The position numbers and the translations under genes are program-made. Below the pieces are notes generated by a model that saw only the letters and a program-made list of their open reading frames with translations, did not search any database and was not told where the DNA came from. 64,000 bases of DNA. It comes from Molossus alvarezi. Taxonomy: Eukaryota > Chordata > Mammalia > Chiroptera > Molossidae. Of the stretch, positions 10,801 through 20,980 are shown piece after piece. The number at the start of each line of letters is the position of its first letter. Positions within the stretch are counted from its first letter, which is position 1. The stretch is taken from NCBI GenBank assembly GCA_037176705.1, contig CM073895.1, forward strand, positions 744,001-808,000, read 5' to 3'.

Positions 10801-13800
10801 TTTCTAAGCAGATCTGTGCCTCGAGCTTGTGACAACTGTGCCATTCAGATCGTCTGGTTGGTGCCCTGCATAGACATCCCCCCTCCAGGCCCTGTTCCTC
10901 GACCCTGGCTTCTCACAGACCACATTGTTCTGCTGGCCATTGTGGGCACCCACCCCTCCACACAGCACCAGCACCATGACCATCAATGTGCTTCCTTCCA
11001 GGACCAACACAAGGACTCACTACAAACCTGCTGCACCTGCTTGACCCCACCTGCTCTCATGTTACCAGAAGGCTCTAGAGAAGACCCTAATGCAGGAAAG
11101 AATGGTTTAGCTGCTGGAGTTGTAGCCAAGTTTGGTACACCCGGTTTTGTCTCAATGTTCACCTTCAAATGGAACTCTCCACCCTCTATCCTGCTTCTGA
11201 AGACAAAAACATGCGGTCTCTCAAAACCCATGAATGTGAGCTTGGTCCTCTGCCATCTCAGTACTCAATTTCAGACCCGTTCCCCTTCCCACGTGGTTTC
11301 TACCCCACTTTCTTCACATTTTCCCAGAACAAGATGTCACAAAGGCCACAGGGCCCATCTGACCCTCCCGGGTAAGGTTTCTGGAAATGTGTTCAGACCA
11401 GATGTGTTCAGCATCTTGACTGGGAGCATCCTGTGCCGAGCATCCTAGGTCTGGGACAGGCCAGATGTGTGACTGCACAACCTCAGGCAGTCCTGAGACA
11501 CGTCCCACCTGGGAGGAGGCCCGAGGATCTCTCTCCCAGTGTGGCTTGGATCCCAAATGCTCTAGTCATGACGTGATAATTTGAGGACCCCACCCCAAAT
11601 CAGAGAACCACAGGATATCACACACAGAACCCCCACACACACCCTGGATCCCTCCTTCAGCCCATGTTTTCCCCCATCTTGAGCCTTGGTTCTGTTGCTC
11701 ATCTACCATGACTAAAGTCCCCACTGTCACTCACAAGCAGGGGTTTCTTGCTCTGGGTGGTGTCCCCTCCTCTCCTGTGTGAGTGTGGGCATCTAAGAGC
11801 TGACCAGGTGACAGCAGGTGGGGTTGGGAAAACAGAGACGCTCGAGAGATGGACTGTTTCTCCCACATCTGCAGCTACTCCTCATCTTCCCCAAACCACA
11901 CAGCCAAGGAGTTGTGATTGAGAACTCTGATAACTCAGCCCTGCAAGTTATAGAGTCTGTCTTTTAAAATTTGTTTTGAATTGCTACAATTTAAAAACGT
12001 AACTCCCTCAAATCAACATGCCTCTTAACATCTAGGAGGCAGTTTGGAAGAAACATAATTTTAAAATTGGCTCCAAAGGGAAATCTTAATCCATAGAGTA
12101 CAAAGAATAGGAGTCTCTGTGGAAACATAAGTCTTCCAACTTAAAAACCTAAAGGTCCCCCAGGACTGGTATTTGAAAAAAAAAAAAATTAGTCTTGAAT
12201 AATAATAAGAAATCACCCAGGGAACATTCTGACTAGCTCTGGAAAGTGCCAACATTTATTATTACTTGTACTGAACCTCTCAAAAGATACAGCCAAGCTG
12301 ATTTCCAACAGGGCAAAAATAAAATAGGGTTTCACTGATAAACTGCCTACAGTGTGTGTTCAGTTAAGTGCATTCCTTTTAACATTTCACTTCAGAAGTT
12401 TCCCAATGCATCATCTGTTGTATTTGTAACCAGAATGCACACAATTTTCTTGCCTTTTACACTTACCACCCATTTTCCTAAGCTTTCCACAAACATCAGC
12501 TGTAAGGCCCAAGTCTCTAACCTGATTTTCATAAGCTCTCCTAATTGTAACAGAAAACCTTCATATAAATTTCTTAAAGATGCTTTTAAACTCTGTAAAA
12601 AATAAAAAATACATAAAGCCTTAATTAGTTTTTCAAAAGTGAAAATGACATGAAAAGGTGTTCAATTCGCAAAGCAATTTTAAAACTAAGGGAAGGTGAG
12701 AGCCATATTTCTGCTCTGGTAGCGTGATAAAATTGTGAGGAAATGAGAATTTTATAAGTATTTTCTGAAAGGCAGTCTGGCAAAAATGTATGAAAATGTG
12801 TACCTTTGACTCAGCAATTCCACATCCGGGAATTTATGCTAAGGAAATAACCAGAAAAGTGTGCAGTTGTTCACATGGCACAAGGATGCTGACATTGTAA
12901 GACTGAAAAATAGAAAACCTAACTGTCTATGAATGGGAGACAGGCTACAAGTCACCATGCACCCCCCCCCCAATCCCTCTGGATCCCTGGGTGGCCATCA
13001 CTCCACAGGAAGATGTATCAGATTCAATACACCAAAACGAAAGTGGGCCCTGGCCAGGTAGCTCAGTTGGTTAGAGTGTCATCCCGATACATCAAAGTTA
13101 TGGGTTCTATCCCCAGTCAGGGCACTCACAAGAAGCAACCAATGAATGAATGAATAAGTGGAGCAACAAATCGATGTCTCTCTCTTTCAATAATTATAAT
13201 TTAAAAAAAACGCAGAAATAAGGACTGAAATCAGACTATGTTCATAATATGATGTGAAGAGAGGTTACAAAGCTTCATTTTGAACTCCCTTCAGTGTGGG
13301 TATTAGACACAGAAAAATGGTATTTTGAGTGATCTTCATCTTCCGTATTTCCTACAGTGAGAATTTTGCAATAAGCAAACACTATTTTAACAAAAGAAAA
13401 CACCCCCACAAGTAGGTATTTTAGAAATTAAAGATTCATGTATAAAATAACCTTACGTGTTACCCTAAACTTACCTCCTTTGTCCTCATTCTGAGGCTGT
13501 CCTTTTGATGAGTAAATTTGAAAGATAGTAAACAAGAATTCCTACTCTGGCTCTTTTCACCCCGCTTTCCACAGGAGACCCAATGCTGTGCTAGCTCCCA
13601 CCACTATGAACTAGAAAGGACTTGCTATCTTTTTTTTTTTTTAAATTAATTTTATTATTATTTTTTTATCCTCACCTGAGGACATTTTTCCATTTTTTTT
13701 TTTGTTCAGGTAGAGTGGGAGGGAGAGAGAGGAACAGAGAGAGAGAGAGAGAGAAACATCGACGTGAAAGGGACACATCGAGTGGCTGCCACCCCCACGA

Positions 13801-15767
13801 CCAACCAGGGCCGGGGACAAACTGCAACCGAGGTACATGCCCTTAGCGGGAACCGAACCCGGGTCCCTCAGGACCGCAGGCCGACGCTCTAACCGCTGAG
13901 CCAAACCGGCCAGGGCTTAAATTAATTTTAAAAAGAGAAAGAAGAAGGGAGGAAGGTGGGGGAGGAGGGAGAGAGAGAAATGGAGGGAGGGAGGGAGGGA
14001 GGGAGGGAGGGAGGGAAAAAGGGAAGGAGGGAGGGGGAGAGGGGGAGGCAGGCATGGATAAATTGTTTCACTTACATAGGTACTCATTGGTTTTTTGTGT
14101 GTGTCCTGACCCTGGACCAATCTGCAACATTGGTGTATCTAGATGCTCTAACCAATCCCACCAAGGCCAGGACTTGTCATCTTGTAGCCACTTGTCCCAG
14201 GGAATCAGACAGGCATGACTTTGAAACTGATTTGCAACTAACCAGGTTGCTGCAGATAATTTTTTAAGTTTTCCTTTCTCAAGATTTCACCCCAACTTTG
14301 TTATGCACATACCTATAGCAGAAGGTCTTAAAGGTTCACTATCCAGAACCAGCAGGATGAGGTTGTCTCCATAGTAATTATTATTCTAAATATATTAAAT
14401 CTCATTTTCCTTGAGTAATTTTCCAGGAGTGTGAACGTTGCCTTGTTTTGCTTAAATTCACCAAACTTTAAATGACTGAACACATAGATGCAACTGGGAG
14501 ATGTGACCCAAACATAGTATAATTCCAACACATTTCTAGTTTTAAAATAACTTCACAGTTTAAAAACTTAGTTTAAAAATAACCTTCACAAAGACGACTT
14601 AGGTTCAAAGCACATCACATTCTACCAAAAAACGACATTAAGTTAATAGTGTGGACAGCGTGGTGGATGTTGGGAAGAATCAAACTCATAATTAGCAGAT
14701 CAAGGCCAGACACCTCCAGCTTCCTAAGAAAATCAGAGCGTGGGGGAGTCTCTACTCTTCCAAGCACGCAGGAGAGCCAAAGCAGGACTGACGAGAGCAG
14801 CCAGGCACTGCTGTCCTTGAATGTCCACATACAGAAAACTGTGGGAGAAAAGGCAGTTTCAACTGTTTTACTAACCATGTTGATGTGCATACCGAACTTC
14901 AACAATAAGACAAGCGATCAAGGGAAAAAAAAGAACAGCAGAATTAACTTTCACTACACACACACCACCAGGGCCACAAGAGAGGCGTTAGTACTCCAAT
15001 ATAAACCAGTAGTTCCAACCCGACTGCAGTCCAGAAACGACCGCCTGGAGGCTTTCAAGGGGATTGGGAGAGCTTTTGACCTGTCACCTGAAAATGTCTA
15101 TGGGAGCAAAGACACAAATTCACGAGGTTAATAAAATAGGCCATTCCCACCCCCGCCACCCCTCCCTTTTAAGCCTCTTCCTTCCTAAGGGCCTGTCGTG
15201 CGGGTTTTCCAGCGGGTCTGAGAAGCGACGACACGCCCCGGGGACAGCCGTCAGACACTCACACTGTCATCTTCTAGACCCTAATCTTGGGCTCGGGCTT
15301 CTCGCCTCCCCGATGAGCCTTTTTATCTCAGACCCCGTTTTCAGATGCACAGACATGCGTGCAACGTGGGCGCACAGAGCGCCGGCCTTCCGATTTACTA
15401 GGGCCCTTGGCGCTCGCGACACCTGGGAACACTTGCGCTTAGAACCTGAGTTTTCCCGCGATGCTGAGCACACGTGGGGGCTCCGCGCGGCCGACCGAGT
15501 CCTGCCCACCCCTCGCAGCTCTCGGTACCTGGAGCCAATGAGTCTGGACCGGGCAGCCCCTCGGGCTTCCTTCGGGGGCGACGCCGCCTCTGCCCAGCTC
15601 GGGTGGGTCAGGAGGGACCACCGGGCACCGAGGGCCGGCCGGTCGGGTCCCACGGGGCGCGCTGGGCCAGGGCGGAGGCCCACCTACCTGAGGATGTTGT
15701 GCGCCTCCATGCTGCGGTTCTGGTTGCTCGAGCAGACCACCGCCACCCGCAGCGGAGACGACGGCAT
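4695..15767 (-). CDS. SSU72: SSU72 RNA polymerase II CTD phosphatase, exons 1-2 (partial)
   Basis: SSU72 is a small nuclear phosphatase that removes phosphate from Ser5/Ser7 of the RNA polymerase II C-terminal domain and works with the cleavage/polyadenylation machinery. Only the first two coding exons are here. Exon 1 (15,688-15,767, 80 nt) starts at an ATG in a CpG island and encodes 26 residues with the CX5R phosphatase loop CSSNQNRS. It ends in AG followed by GTAGGT. Exon 2 (4,695-4,838, 144 nt) follows a TTTCAG acceptor, and the junction restores Ser-Lys-Arg-Gly-Phe as in the family. It encodes the conserved stretch through KDKEL, about residue 75 of the usual 194. The exon 2 donor is a weak GTATCC, so this end is less certain. 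The rest of the gene lies beyond the left edge. The match to the vertebrate protein is essentially complete over both exons. Confidence 0.95.
6826..7069 (+). repeat. Ves-type SINE, type A1
   Basis: Full-length copy with a perfect 14-bp duplication CCAAAGGGGTCTCA at 6,812-6,825 and 7,070-7,083. Confidence 0.95.
7172..7392 (-). repeat. Ves-type SINE, type A2
   Basis: The 3' end (ATCCTCATCCGATGG, then TTTATCTTCAGATAGAG) identifies the A2 variant. Similar TGCATCAC sequences flank it at 7,150 and 7,393. Confidence 0.85.
7424..7666 (+). repeat. Ves-type SINE, type A2
   Basis: Full-length copy with the A2 3' variant (TGAAGATAAATGCAAAAAAATG). Its head carries the ACCAGAGTCCC variant instead of GAGAGACCC. 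Confidence 0.9.
7676..7934 (+). repeat. Ves-type SINE, type A1
   Basis: Full-length copy with a long A tail. It starts right after the tail of the previous copy, with T-rich flanks on both sides. Confidence 0.9.
7941..8141 (-). repeat. Ves-type SINE, type B
   Basis: Minus-strand type B body (CCCCCACTGGGGATC, ACCTCTTGGTGCATGGG, GAGCCACACAGCC). It is followed by TGCATCATGC, the third copy of the target sequence seen at 7,150 and 7,393. Confidence 0.85.
8281..8425 (+). repeat. tRNA-related SINE, type C, with AATA tail
   Basis: Older short SINE: GTTGGTTAGAGCGTCATCCC head, AATGAATGGATAAATAAGTGG body, and an (AATA)n tail at about 8,404-8,425. Confidence 0.75.
8441..8648 (+). repeat. Ves-type SINE, type B
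   Basis: Flanked by a perfect 15-bp duplication GTATTAAAATTAGCC at 8,428-8,442 and 8,649-8,663. The tail is TCAATAAAGATAAAAAAA. Confidence 0.92.
8670..8940 (+). repeat. Ves-type SINE, type A1
   Basis: Flanked by a perfect 16-bp duplication AAAATTAGCCTAACTC at 8,654-8,669 and 8,941-8,956. It used the 3' duplication of the preceding SINE as its own target. Confidence 0.93.
9110..9205 (+). repeat. L2/MIR-like ancient repeat remnant
   Basis: TGCTATATGCTAGGGACACAG followed by CAGTGGTTAAAAC resembles the mammalian L2/MIR 3' core. Assigned by pattern only. Confidence 0.45.
9968..10108 (+). repeat. Ves-type SINE, internally deleted
   Basis: The head GCCCTGGCCAATGTAGCCC jumps to a short body with CAGTCAGGGCCC, a pyrimidine tract and GGGATCAATTAAAAAAAC. 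It looks like a deletion derivative of type B. Confidence 0.7.
13047..13210 (+). repeat. tRNA-related SINE, type C
   Basis: The head is CCTGGCCAGGTAGCTCAGTT. The body GAATGAATGAATAAGTGGAG and CAACAAATCGATG is shared with the copies at 8,281 and 59,301. Confidence 0.8.
13655..13916 (-). repeat. Ves-type SINE, type A1
   Basis: Full-length minus-strand copy with a perfect duplication TTAAATTAATTTTA at 13,641-13,654 and 13,917-13,930. Confidence 0.95.
13936..14052. repeat. GGGA/GGAA simple repeat
   Basis: Purine-only run with at least seven tandem GGGA units at its core. Antisense ORFs across it, rich in Pro/Ser/Leu, are artefacts. Confidence 0.9.
14060..14182 (-). repeat. Degraded type C SINE remnant
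   Basis: ATTGTTTCACTTACATAGG, a CCTGACCCTGGACCAA segment and GATGCTCTAACCAATCCCA resemble an old minus-strand type C SINE. Weak match. Confidence 0.4.
15688..15767 (-). CDS. SSU72: SSU72 coding exon 1
   Basis: Start codon at 15,765-15,767 on the minus strand. The exon holds the catalytic loop with the nucleophile Cys12 and Arg18 of CSSNQNRS. The splice donor GTAGGTG begins at 15,687, and the exon ends in phase 2. Confidence 0.95.
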
Positions 15768-15836
15768 GGCGGTGGCCTCACCGTCCGCGCCCTCCGGCTC
15801 GGGGCTCCCAGCCAGCCGCGGCTCTTCCGCGCGGGC

Positions 15837-15847
15837 AAGATGGCGGC
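15837..15847 (+). promoter_or_regulatory. YY1-type motif
   Basis: AAGATGGCGGC, a full consensus site 70 bp upstream of the SSU72 ATG. Confidence 0.6.
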
Positions 15848-16089
15848 CGCGGCTCCCGGAAGTCATGACGCGAAGCAGCGGCGCCGGCGACGTATCGCGT
15901 CGGGACGCGAGGCGCGGGCCGGTACTCGGCGTTCCGCAGGCCTCCCCGCGCGGTCTTGGATCCCAGGCAGCCGGCGGAGGGAGGCCCACTCAACGGGCGC
16001 CGGACTGGAGAGCACGCCTCTGCTCCGGGTGTGCGCAGGCCACGCCCGCGTTCCTCACAGCAGCTACTCGCCGACCCGCGTCGGCGTGG

Positions 16090-16097
16090 TGACGTCA
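16090..16097. promoter_or_regulatory. CRE palindrome (CREB/ATF)
   Basis: Perfect TGACGTCA about 320 bp upstream of the SSU72 start codon, within the CpG island. Confidence 0.6.
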
Positions 16098-16774
16098 CAA
16101 GGACACGCCACCGTCGCCGAGAATGACGCATGAGGCGTCACGAACGTCCCGTCGTTGTCCCCGGAAGTGATGCTACGCCGGCCCAGACTGGTGTGTGAGG
16201 TGGCTGGATGCGACCGGGCGCCTCTCGGGGCGGCCCCACGCGCTCCCTAGTAGCCGTGGGACCCTCGGCCAGCCCCAGAGATCCTCCACGTCCCCTTTTC
16301 GCTGCCCGCGGCTTTTCTGGAACGACGCACTGCCTCCCACCGCCTCCCGACGCCAGGCTCGCGCAGGCGTCCGCCAGCGCCCTCCGGCGGAAACCCTGCA
16401 AACTGTAACCTGAAATGCATTGACACGTGTTGGGAGAGAGGGTTAGGGAGGAAGCCTAGGTGATGTCAGGTTTCAACACTGATGACGGAGATCTTAACCA
16501 AGACCGGTCGTGTGGGAGGAGCTCTCACACCCCGGTCCTCGAGAGAACCTGCAGGGACAGCTCCCGGGACGGGACTGAGCTCCGCGGTGGTGACTGCACC
16601 TGCCCGCAACTTCCGCTTCTGCTCTCGAATGTGCTCCCTCCATCTTCCTCCGTGCGGAAACCTCCACGGGGCTGCCTGGGGCTGCCCGTACAGAATTAGT
16701 CTTCCTCCCGACCCCCAAATAAATCTTTTTTGCTGAATGAACACCTGGCCGACTTTTTATTTATGTCCAGCATA

Positions 16775-16792
16775 TTTGGGGCTCATCGGGAT
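16775..16792 (+). other. Proline-tRNA primer-binding site of the ERV
   Basis: TTTGGGGCTCATCGGGAT lies just after the LTR-like segment. The typical site is TGGGGGCTCGTCCGGGAT. Confidence 0.6.
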
Positions 16793-16997
16793 CCAGAGAC
16801 GACTCCCCCATAGTTCCAGGGCTGGGGAGCAAACAGGTGTGGCGCCCACAGGCCCATCTAAGTTCCCTTTTTTCTCCACGGCTCTGGAGCCAAAGGGTAA
16901 GTGTTCTCCTGGATCCAGCTTCTGCTTGTTGTGTTCTGAAGCTCTCCAGGCTTTATTCGGGTTCTGATTAGAGTTTTGGGGGGTTTTGTGTCCTTTT

Positions 16998-17027
16998 TAT
17001 TTATTTATTTATTTATTTATTTATTTT
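16998..17027. repeat. (ATTT)n simple repeat
   Basis: Seven or more tandem ATTT units inside the ERV leader. Confidence 0.9.
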
Positions 17028-17863
17028 TTCTGTTCAAGGGCTTGTTTGTTTGGGCTCTCCTTTGACACTTTGTCTGGACCCGTAGGGGATCAGGCTGTCT
17101 CTTGGGACTGGTTCATTTATTCCAGCTGCAGTCTGCTCCTATCTGGAACCAGACTGCCCCACTGAAACCGTGTCATTCAGTCATTGGCCAGGTGGGGAGG
17201 AGAGACTGCTGGTCCAAGACATGACCTCTACCTGACCCTCCTGCTGGACCCACCAGTGGGGAGACTGTTTGCTTCACACCTCCCTGGAAGCGGTTGAAAC
17301 AAGCCAGCCTCCATCCCTTGCCTCCTGCCATATGCCAGGTCCTGGGATGTTACCTGTACCTGGAAATAGTCAGTTAGGAGTACTGTAAGTACTCTGTCTT
17401 GACCTATATAGTTGTCTAGTACCTGCTAAGTGGTGCCAGGATCCACTCATCTGGCCCACGCCCAAGGCACGCAGTCAGTGTATGAGTTTCTTTTAATACA
17501 TTTTACCAGTTGTCAGACAAGTAACAGCTTCTTCCTCCTTCCTCCGTCTTTCCCTGACCTTTGCTTACAGAGGTAGATTTCCAGTCTCAGGGCCTTTCCC
17601 TAGGTCTGTCTGCACTGACACAAGGCTCTTTGAAGAGTAGGTTGTCTCTACAGAACTGGCTGTTCAGCTGTCGGCTGACCTTTCATTGACCAGGCTGTTC
17701 TAAGGTGAGGCTATTCTCAGTGAGACTGGCCAGTACTGAGCCTGCAGGACTATTTAGGACCATTGCTCTAGAGAAAAATGTGAAAAATGGAGTCTCAGAA
17801 TATTTTCAAGCTGTCTCTCCTACATGGACTCTGGCTGAATTTATGTTTAAAAACCATGGTCCT

Positions 17864-18106
17864 GCCCTGGCCTGTTTGGCTCAGCGGTTAGAGCGTCGGC
17901 CTGCGGTCCAGAGAGACCGGGTACGGTTCCCACTAAGGGCACGTACCTCGGTTGCAGTTTGTCCCCGGCCCTGGTTGGGTCGTGCAGGTGGCAGCCACTC
18001 GATGTGTCCCTTTCACGTCGATTTTCTCTCTCTTTCTCTCTCTTTTCCACTTTATCTGAACAAAAAAATGGAAAAAATGTCCTCGGCTGAGGATGAAAAA
18101 AAAACA
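17864..18106 (+). repeat. Ves-type SINE, type A1
   Basis: Full-length copy inside the ERV fragment. The flanks AAAAACCATGGTCCT and AAAAAACATGGTCT form its duplication. Confidence 0.9.
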
Positions 18107-18120
18107 AAAAAACATGGTCT

Positions 18121-18233
18121 GCCCTGGCTGGTTTGGCTCAGCAGTTGGAGCGTTGGCCTGTAGACCAGAGAGTCTCAGGTTTGGTTCCCGCCAGGGGCAC
18201 GTACCAAATAATAAAATAAAATAAAAATAAATA
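18121..18233 (+). repeat. Head-only Ves SINE (short form, type S)
   Basis: Only the tRNA-like head is present. It ends at CAGGGGCACGTACC and is followed directly by an A-rich tail. It carries the GACCAGAGAGTC marker. It lies directly after the duplication of the previous SINE and is followed by AAAAACTACGGTCCCT. Confidence 0.85.
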
Positions 18234-18730
18234 AAAACTACGGTCCCTACTCATGTGTATTTTTTAACTAAATAGACAACATGACCAAAAGTGATTTGGA
18301 CTATCAGTAGTTATCACGGGAAACCTTTGAGATTCCCAAACTTACTTTTCTTAACACTGAATTGGACAGTCATAGTTCTGAAATTGCCAAAACGAAATGA
18401 AACACCTGTTTTGAGTGGCATTTTGAAGCTTCCGAGCATAACGAGGGATCCGAAGTTGCCTGTTTGCGAAATAAAGTTTCACAATTAACTGAGGCCAAAA
18501 AACTTAATGAGAAGATGGCTTTGGAAGCCTCCTGTTGGTTGCCTCCGGTGCGGGCTCGCCTCCCCCCTGGACCCACCTTGCTCAGGCTCCATCTCTGGAG
18601 CCATCTGGCTTCCTCTCCAGCTTCTTCCCCTCCCACTCCAGCTCCACCTCTGGTACCATTCTCATCTGAACCTTCCCTCACTCCCTCCTCTGTACCTATC
18701 AGTACTGGGCCTTTTAGAAGTAGGCCCTCT

Positions 18731-18945
18731 GCCTGGCCGGTTTGGCTCAGAGGTTGAGCGTTGACTCTTGCACCAAGAGGTCACTGGTTCGATTCCCGGT
18801 CAGGGCACATGCCCAGATTGTAGGCCAAATCCCCAGTGGGGGGCATGCAGGAGGCGGCCAATTGATGGTCTCTCTCATCAATGTTTCTCTCTCTCTCTTC
18901 CTCTCCCTTCCTCTCTCTCTCTAAAATCAATAAAGAAAAAAAAAT
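18731..18945 (+). repeat. Ves-type SINE, type B
   Basis: GCCTGGCCGGTTTGGCTCAG head, CCCAGTGGGGGGCATG body, AAATCAATAAAG tail. Confidence 0.9.
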
Positions 18946-18982
18946 TTTTTTTTTAATTAAAAAAAAAAAATCAATGGAAAAA

Positions 18983-19240
18983 GCCCTGGCCAGTTTGGCT
19001 CAGCAGTTAGAGCATCGGCCTGCGGTCCAGAGAGACCTGGGTTCAGATCCTGCGAAGGGCTCGTACCTCGGTTGCAGTTTGTCCCCGGCCTTGGTTGGGT
19101 CGTGCGGGTGGCAGCCACTCGATGTGTCCCTTTCACATTGATGTTTCTCTCTCTCTCTCTCCCTCCCCCTCAATCTGAACAAAAAATGGATAAATGTCCT
19201 CGGATGAGGATAAAAAAAATAATTATAATAATAAATAAAA
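18983..19240 (+). repeat. Ves-type SINE, type A1
   Basis: Flanked by ATCAATGGAAAAA (18,970-18,982) and ATCAACGGAAAAA (19,241-19,253). Confidence 0.93.
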
Positions 19241-19253
19241 ATCAACGGAAAAA

Positions 19254-19492
19254 GCCCTGGCTGGTTTGGTTCAGCAGTTAGAGCGTTGGCCTGCAGTCCC
19301 GAGAGACCTGGGTTCGGTTCCCGCTAAGGGCATGTGTCTCAGTTGCAGTTTGTCCCCGGCCCTGGTTGGGTTGTACAGGTGGCAGCCACTGGATGTGTCC
19401 CTTTCACATTGATGTTTCTCTCTCTCTCTCTCCCTTCCACTCTTTCTGAACAAGAAAATGGAAAGGTGTCCTCAGGTGAGGATAAAAAAAAA
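19254..19492 (+). repeat. Ves-type SINE, type A1
   Basis: It starts directly after the 3' duplication of the previous SINE and is followed by a third copy, ATCAATGGAAGA. Confidence 0.93.
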
Positions 19493-19900
19493 AATCAATG
19501 GAAGACATATTCTCAGGTGAGGATTAACAAGACAAAAAGGAGTCGGATCCCTACCTCATACCATGTACAAAGATGACCTCTAGATAGGTTAAAGCTGTAA
19601 ACACAAATACTAAAGTCACAAAGCCAATAAAAAAGATATAGGGATATGTTTTGTATGCTTTGGGTGTGTAAGGATTGCTCAAGACCAAAACAACACACAC
19701 AACAACCTGGAGGAAAAAATAACAGGTCTGACGTTAGCGAAAGTCAGGATTTCCTGTCAGCAAAGGGCACTATTGGCAATGGTGGCACATGTGTAACATG
19801 GGAACTGGTCAGCGACGTGCCTAGAACTGCTGGACACGGCACCCACTAAGCATACGTGGCGGCATAAGTTAAGCAACTAAAATTTAAAAGGCAGTTTCTC

Positions 19901-20002
19901 GCCCTGGCCAGTTTGGCTCAGCGGTTGAGCGTCGACCTGCGGACCAGAGAGTTCCAGGTTCGGTTCCCGCTAGGGGCATGTACCATGAAAAAAAAAAAAA
20001 AT
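19901..20002 (+). repeat. Head-only Ves SINE (short form, type S)
   Basis: The head ends at TAGGGGCATGTACC, then an A-rich tail. A perfect 10-bp duplication GCAGTTTCTC lies at 19,891-19,900 and 20,003-20,012. Confidence 0.88.
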
Positions 20003-20099
20003 GCAGTTTCTCAGTTACACCAGCCACATTTCAAGTCCTTGGTGCCCACATCAACGGGCATCGGCTGAGGCTCGAGTTGTGTTCGCCACAAGGCCATGC

Positions 20100-20505
20100 T
20101 GATGTCGGAACCCTGGTACTGGCGAGGGTGACCTTACTGGGAAATAGGGGTCTTTGCAGGTGTAATTAAATTAATATGAGGTCATAACTGCTCCGAGTGG
20201 GCCCTAATCCAGTGAGTGGTGTCTTTATAAGAGAAAGGACATTTGGACACAGAGACAGAGGAGATACTCCGAGGAGAAGACCATTGGCAGACATCCTTGG
20301 ACGCTGGAGTACTGAGTCCACAAGCCAAGGACCCAGTGCTCATCGGCAGCTGCAGAAGGTGGACAGAGGCACCGACAACTTTTCTGCAGAGCCTCCAGCA
20401 GGACCCAGCCCGGCCGCCTGGGAGCAACGGTCCCGTGGTTTTAAGCCCCTTCGTTTGTGGTCACTTGTTTCAGCAGCTCTCAGAAATCAGCACAACCTAG
20501 ACAAG
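20100..20505 (+). repeat. MLT1-type (ERVL-MaLR) LTR
   Basis: Recognisable mammalian MLT1 features in order: GGGAAATAGGGGTCTTTGCA, GTAATTAAATTAATATGAGG, GTGGGCCCTAATCCAGTGA, GTGTCTTTATAAGAGAAAGG and GTTTTAAGCCCC. It is old and predates bats. Ends are approximate. Confidence 0.75.
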
Positions 20506-20729
20506 ACCATCCCCATCATTCCAAAAAGTCTTTTTGGACAGCGCTGGCCCAGAATATTCATGGAGCTCTTGAAAATCAAGAGGAAAGGTCATAGCAATAG
20601 GAAAATGTGCAGAGGGCCCGAAAAAGCGGTTTGTACCAGGGGGCGTTAAAGTGACTCATGAGAAGAGGAAGCCGTGCCCAACCTCTCCATTATTAGAAAA
20701 AAGCAAATGGAAATAAAACTGGGTTTCTA

Positions 20730-20980
20730 GCCCTGGCCAGTTTGGCTCAGCGGTTAGAGTGTCAGCCCTCAGAACAGAGGGTCACAGGTTTGATTCTCGG
20801 TCAAGGGCTTGTACCTGGGTTGCAGGTTTGATCCCAGCCCCTGTCAGGGTCATGCAGGAGGCAACCAATTAATGTGTCCCTCTCACATCGATGTTTCTTT
20901 CTTTCTTTCCCTCCCTCCCTCCCACTCTATCTGAAAATGGAAAAATATTCTCTGGTGAGGATTTAAAGAAAAAAGAAGAA
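20730..20980 (+). repeat. Ves-type SINE, type A, diverged
   Basis: CCCTGGCCAGTTTGGCTCAG head, AACCAATTAATGTG body, TATTCTCTGGTGAGGAT terminus. Confidence 0.88.

Larger units (their letters stand above)
4839..15687 (-). other. SSU72: SSU72 intron 1
   Basis: This is a 10.8-kb intron between the two recognised exons. It contains a SINE stack at 6.8-9.0 kb, single SINEs near 10.0, 13.05, 13.7 and 14.1 kb, an L2/MIR-like remnant near 9.1 kb and a GGGA-rich simple repeat at 13.95 kb. The stretches 4,839-6,825, 10,110-13,040 and 14,190-15,100 show no gene or repeat I can name. Confidence 0.8.
15200..16400 (-). promoter_or_regulatory. SSU72: SSU72 CpG-island promoter
   Basis: A CpG-dense segment surrounds the SSU72 start codon. 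It contains a YY1-type AAGATGGCGGC at 15,837-15,847 and ETS sites CCGGAAGT at 15,856-15,863 and 16,161-16,168. A perfect CRE TGACGTCA lies at 16,090-16,097. No TATA box is evident. The combination suggests a constitutive housekeeping promoter, and the exact transcription start cannot be read from sequence. Confidence 0.8.
16420..18730 (+). mobile_element. Gammaretrovirus-like endogenous retrovirus fragment (5' LTR, leader, gag-like remnant)
   Basis: An LTR-like segment (about 16,420-16,772) carries a polyadenylation signal AATAAA at 16,718-16,723. It is followed by TTTGGGGCTCATCGGGAT at 16,775-16,792, which resembles the proline-tRNA primer-binding site of gammaretroviruses with two deletions and one substitution. 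A leader-type splice donor GGGTAAGT follows near 16,895. The downstream sequence includes an (ATTT)n repeat at 16,998-17,027 and is interrupted by two SINEs (17,864-18,233). A proline-rich open stretch at about 18,460-18,730 could be a gag remnant, but I cannot match it. No pol, env or 3' LTR is seen, so the element is heavily truncated and cannot be functional. The LTR start and the downstream limit are estimates. Confidence 0.6.

Noticed and set aside
13843..14120. Pro/Leu/Ser-rich ORFs on the minus strand
   Set aside because: Translation of the GGGA simple repeat.
15064..16092. 342-codon plus-strand ORF over the SSU72 promoter
   Set aside because: GC-rich CpG-island shadow antisense to SSU72 exon 1, with no recognised protein.
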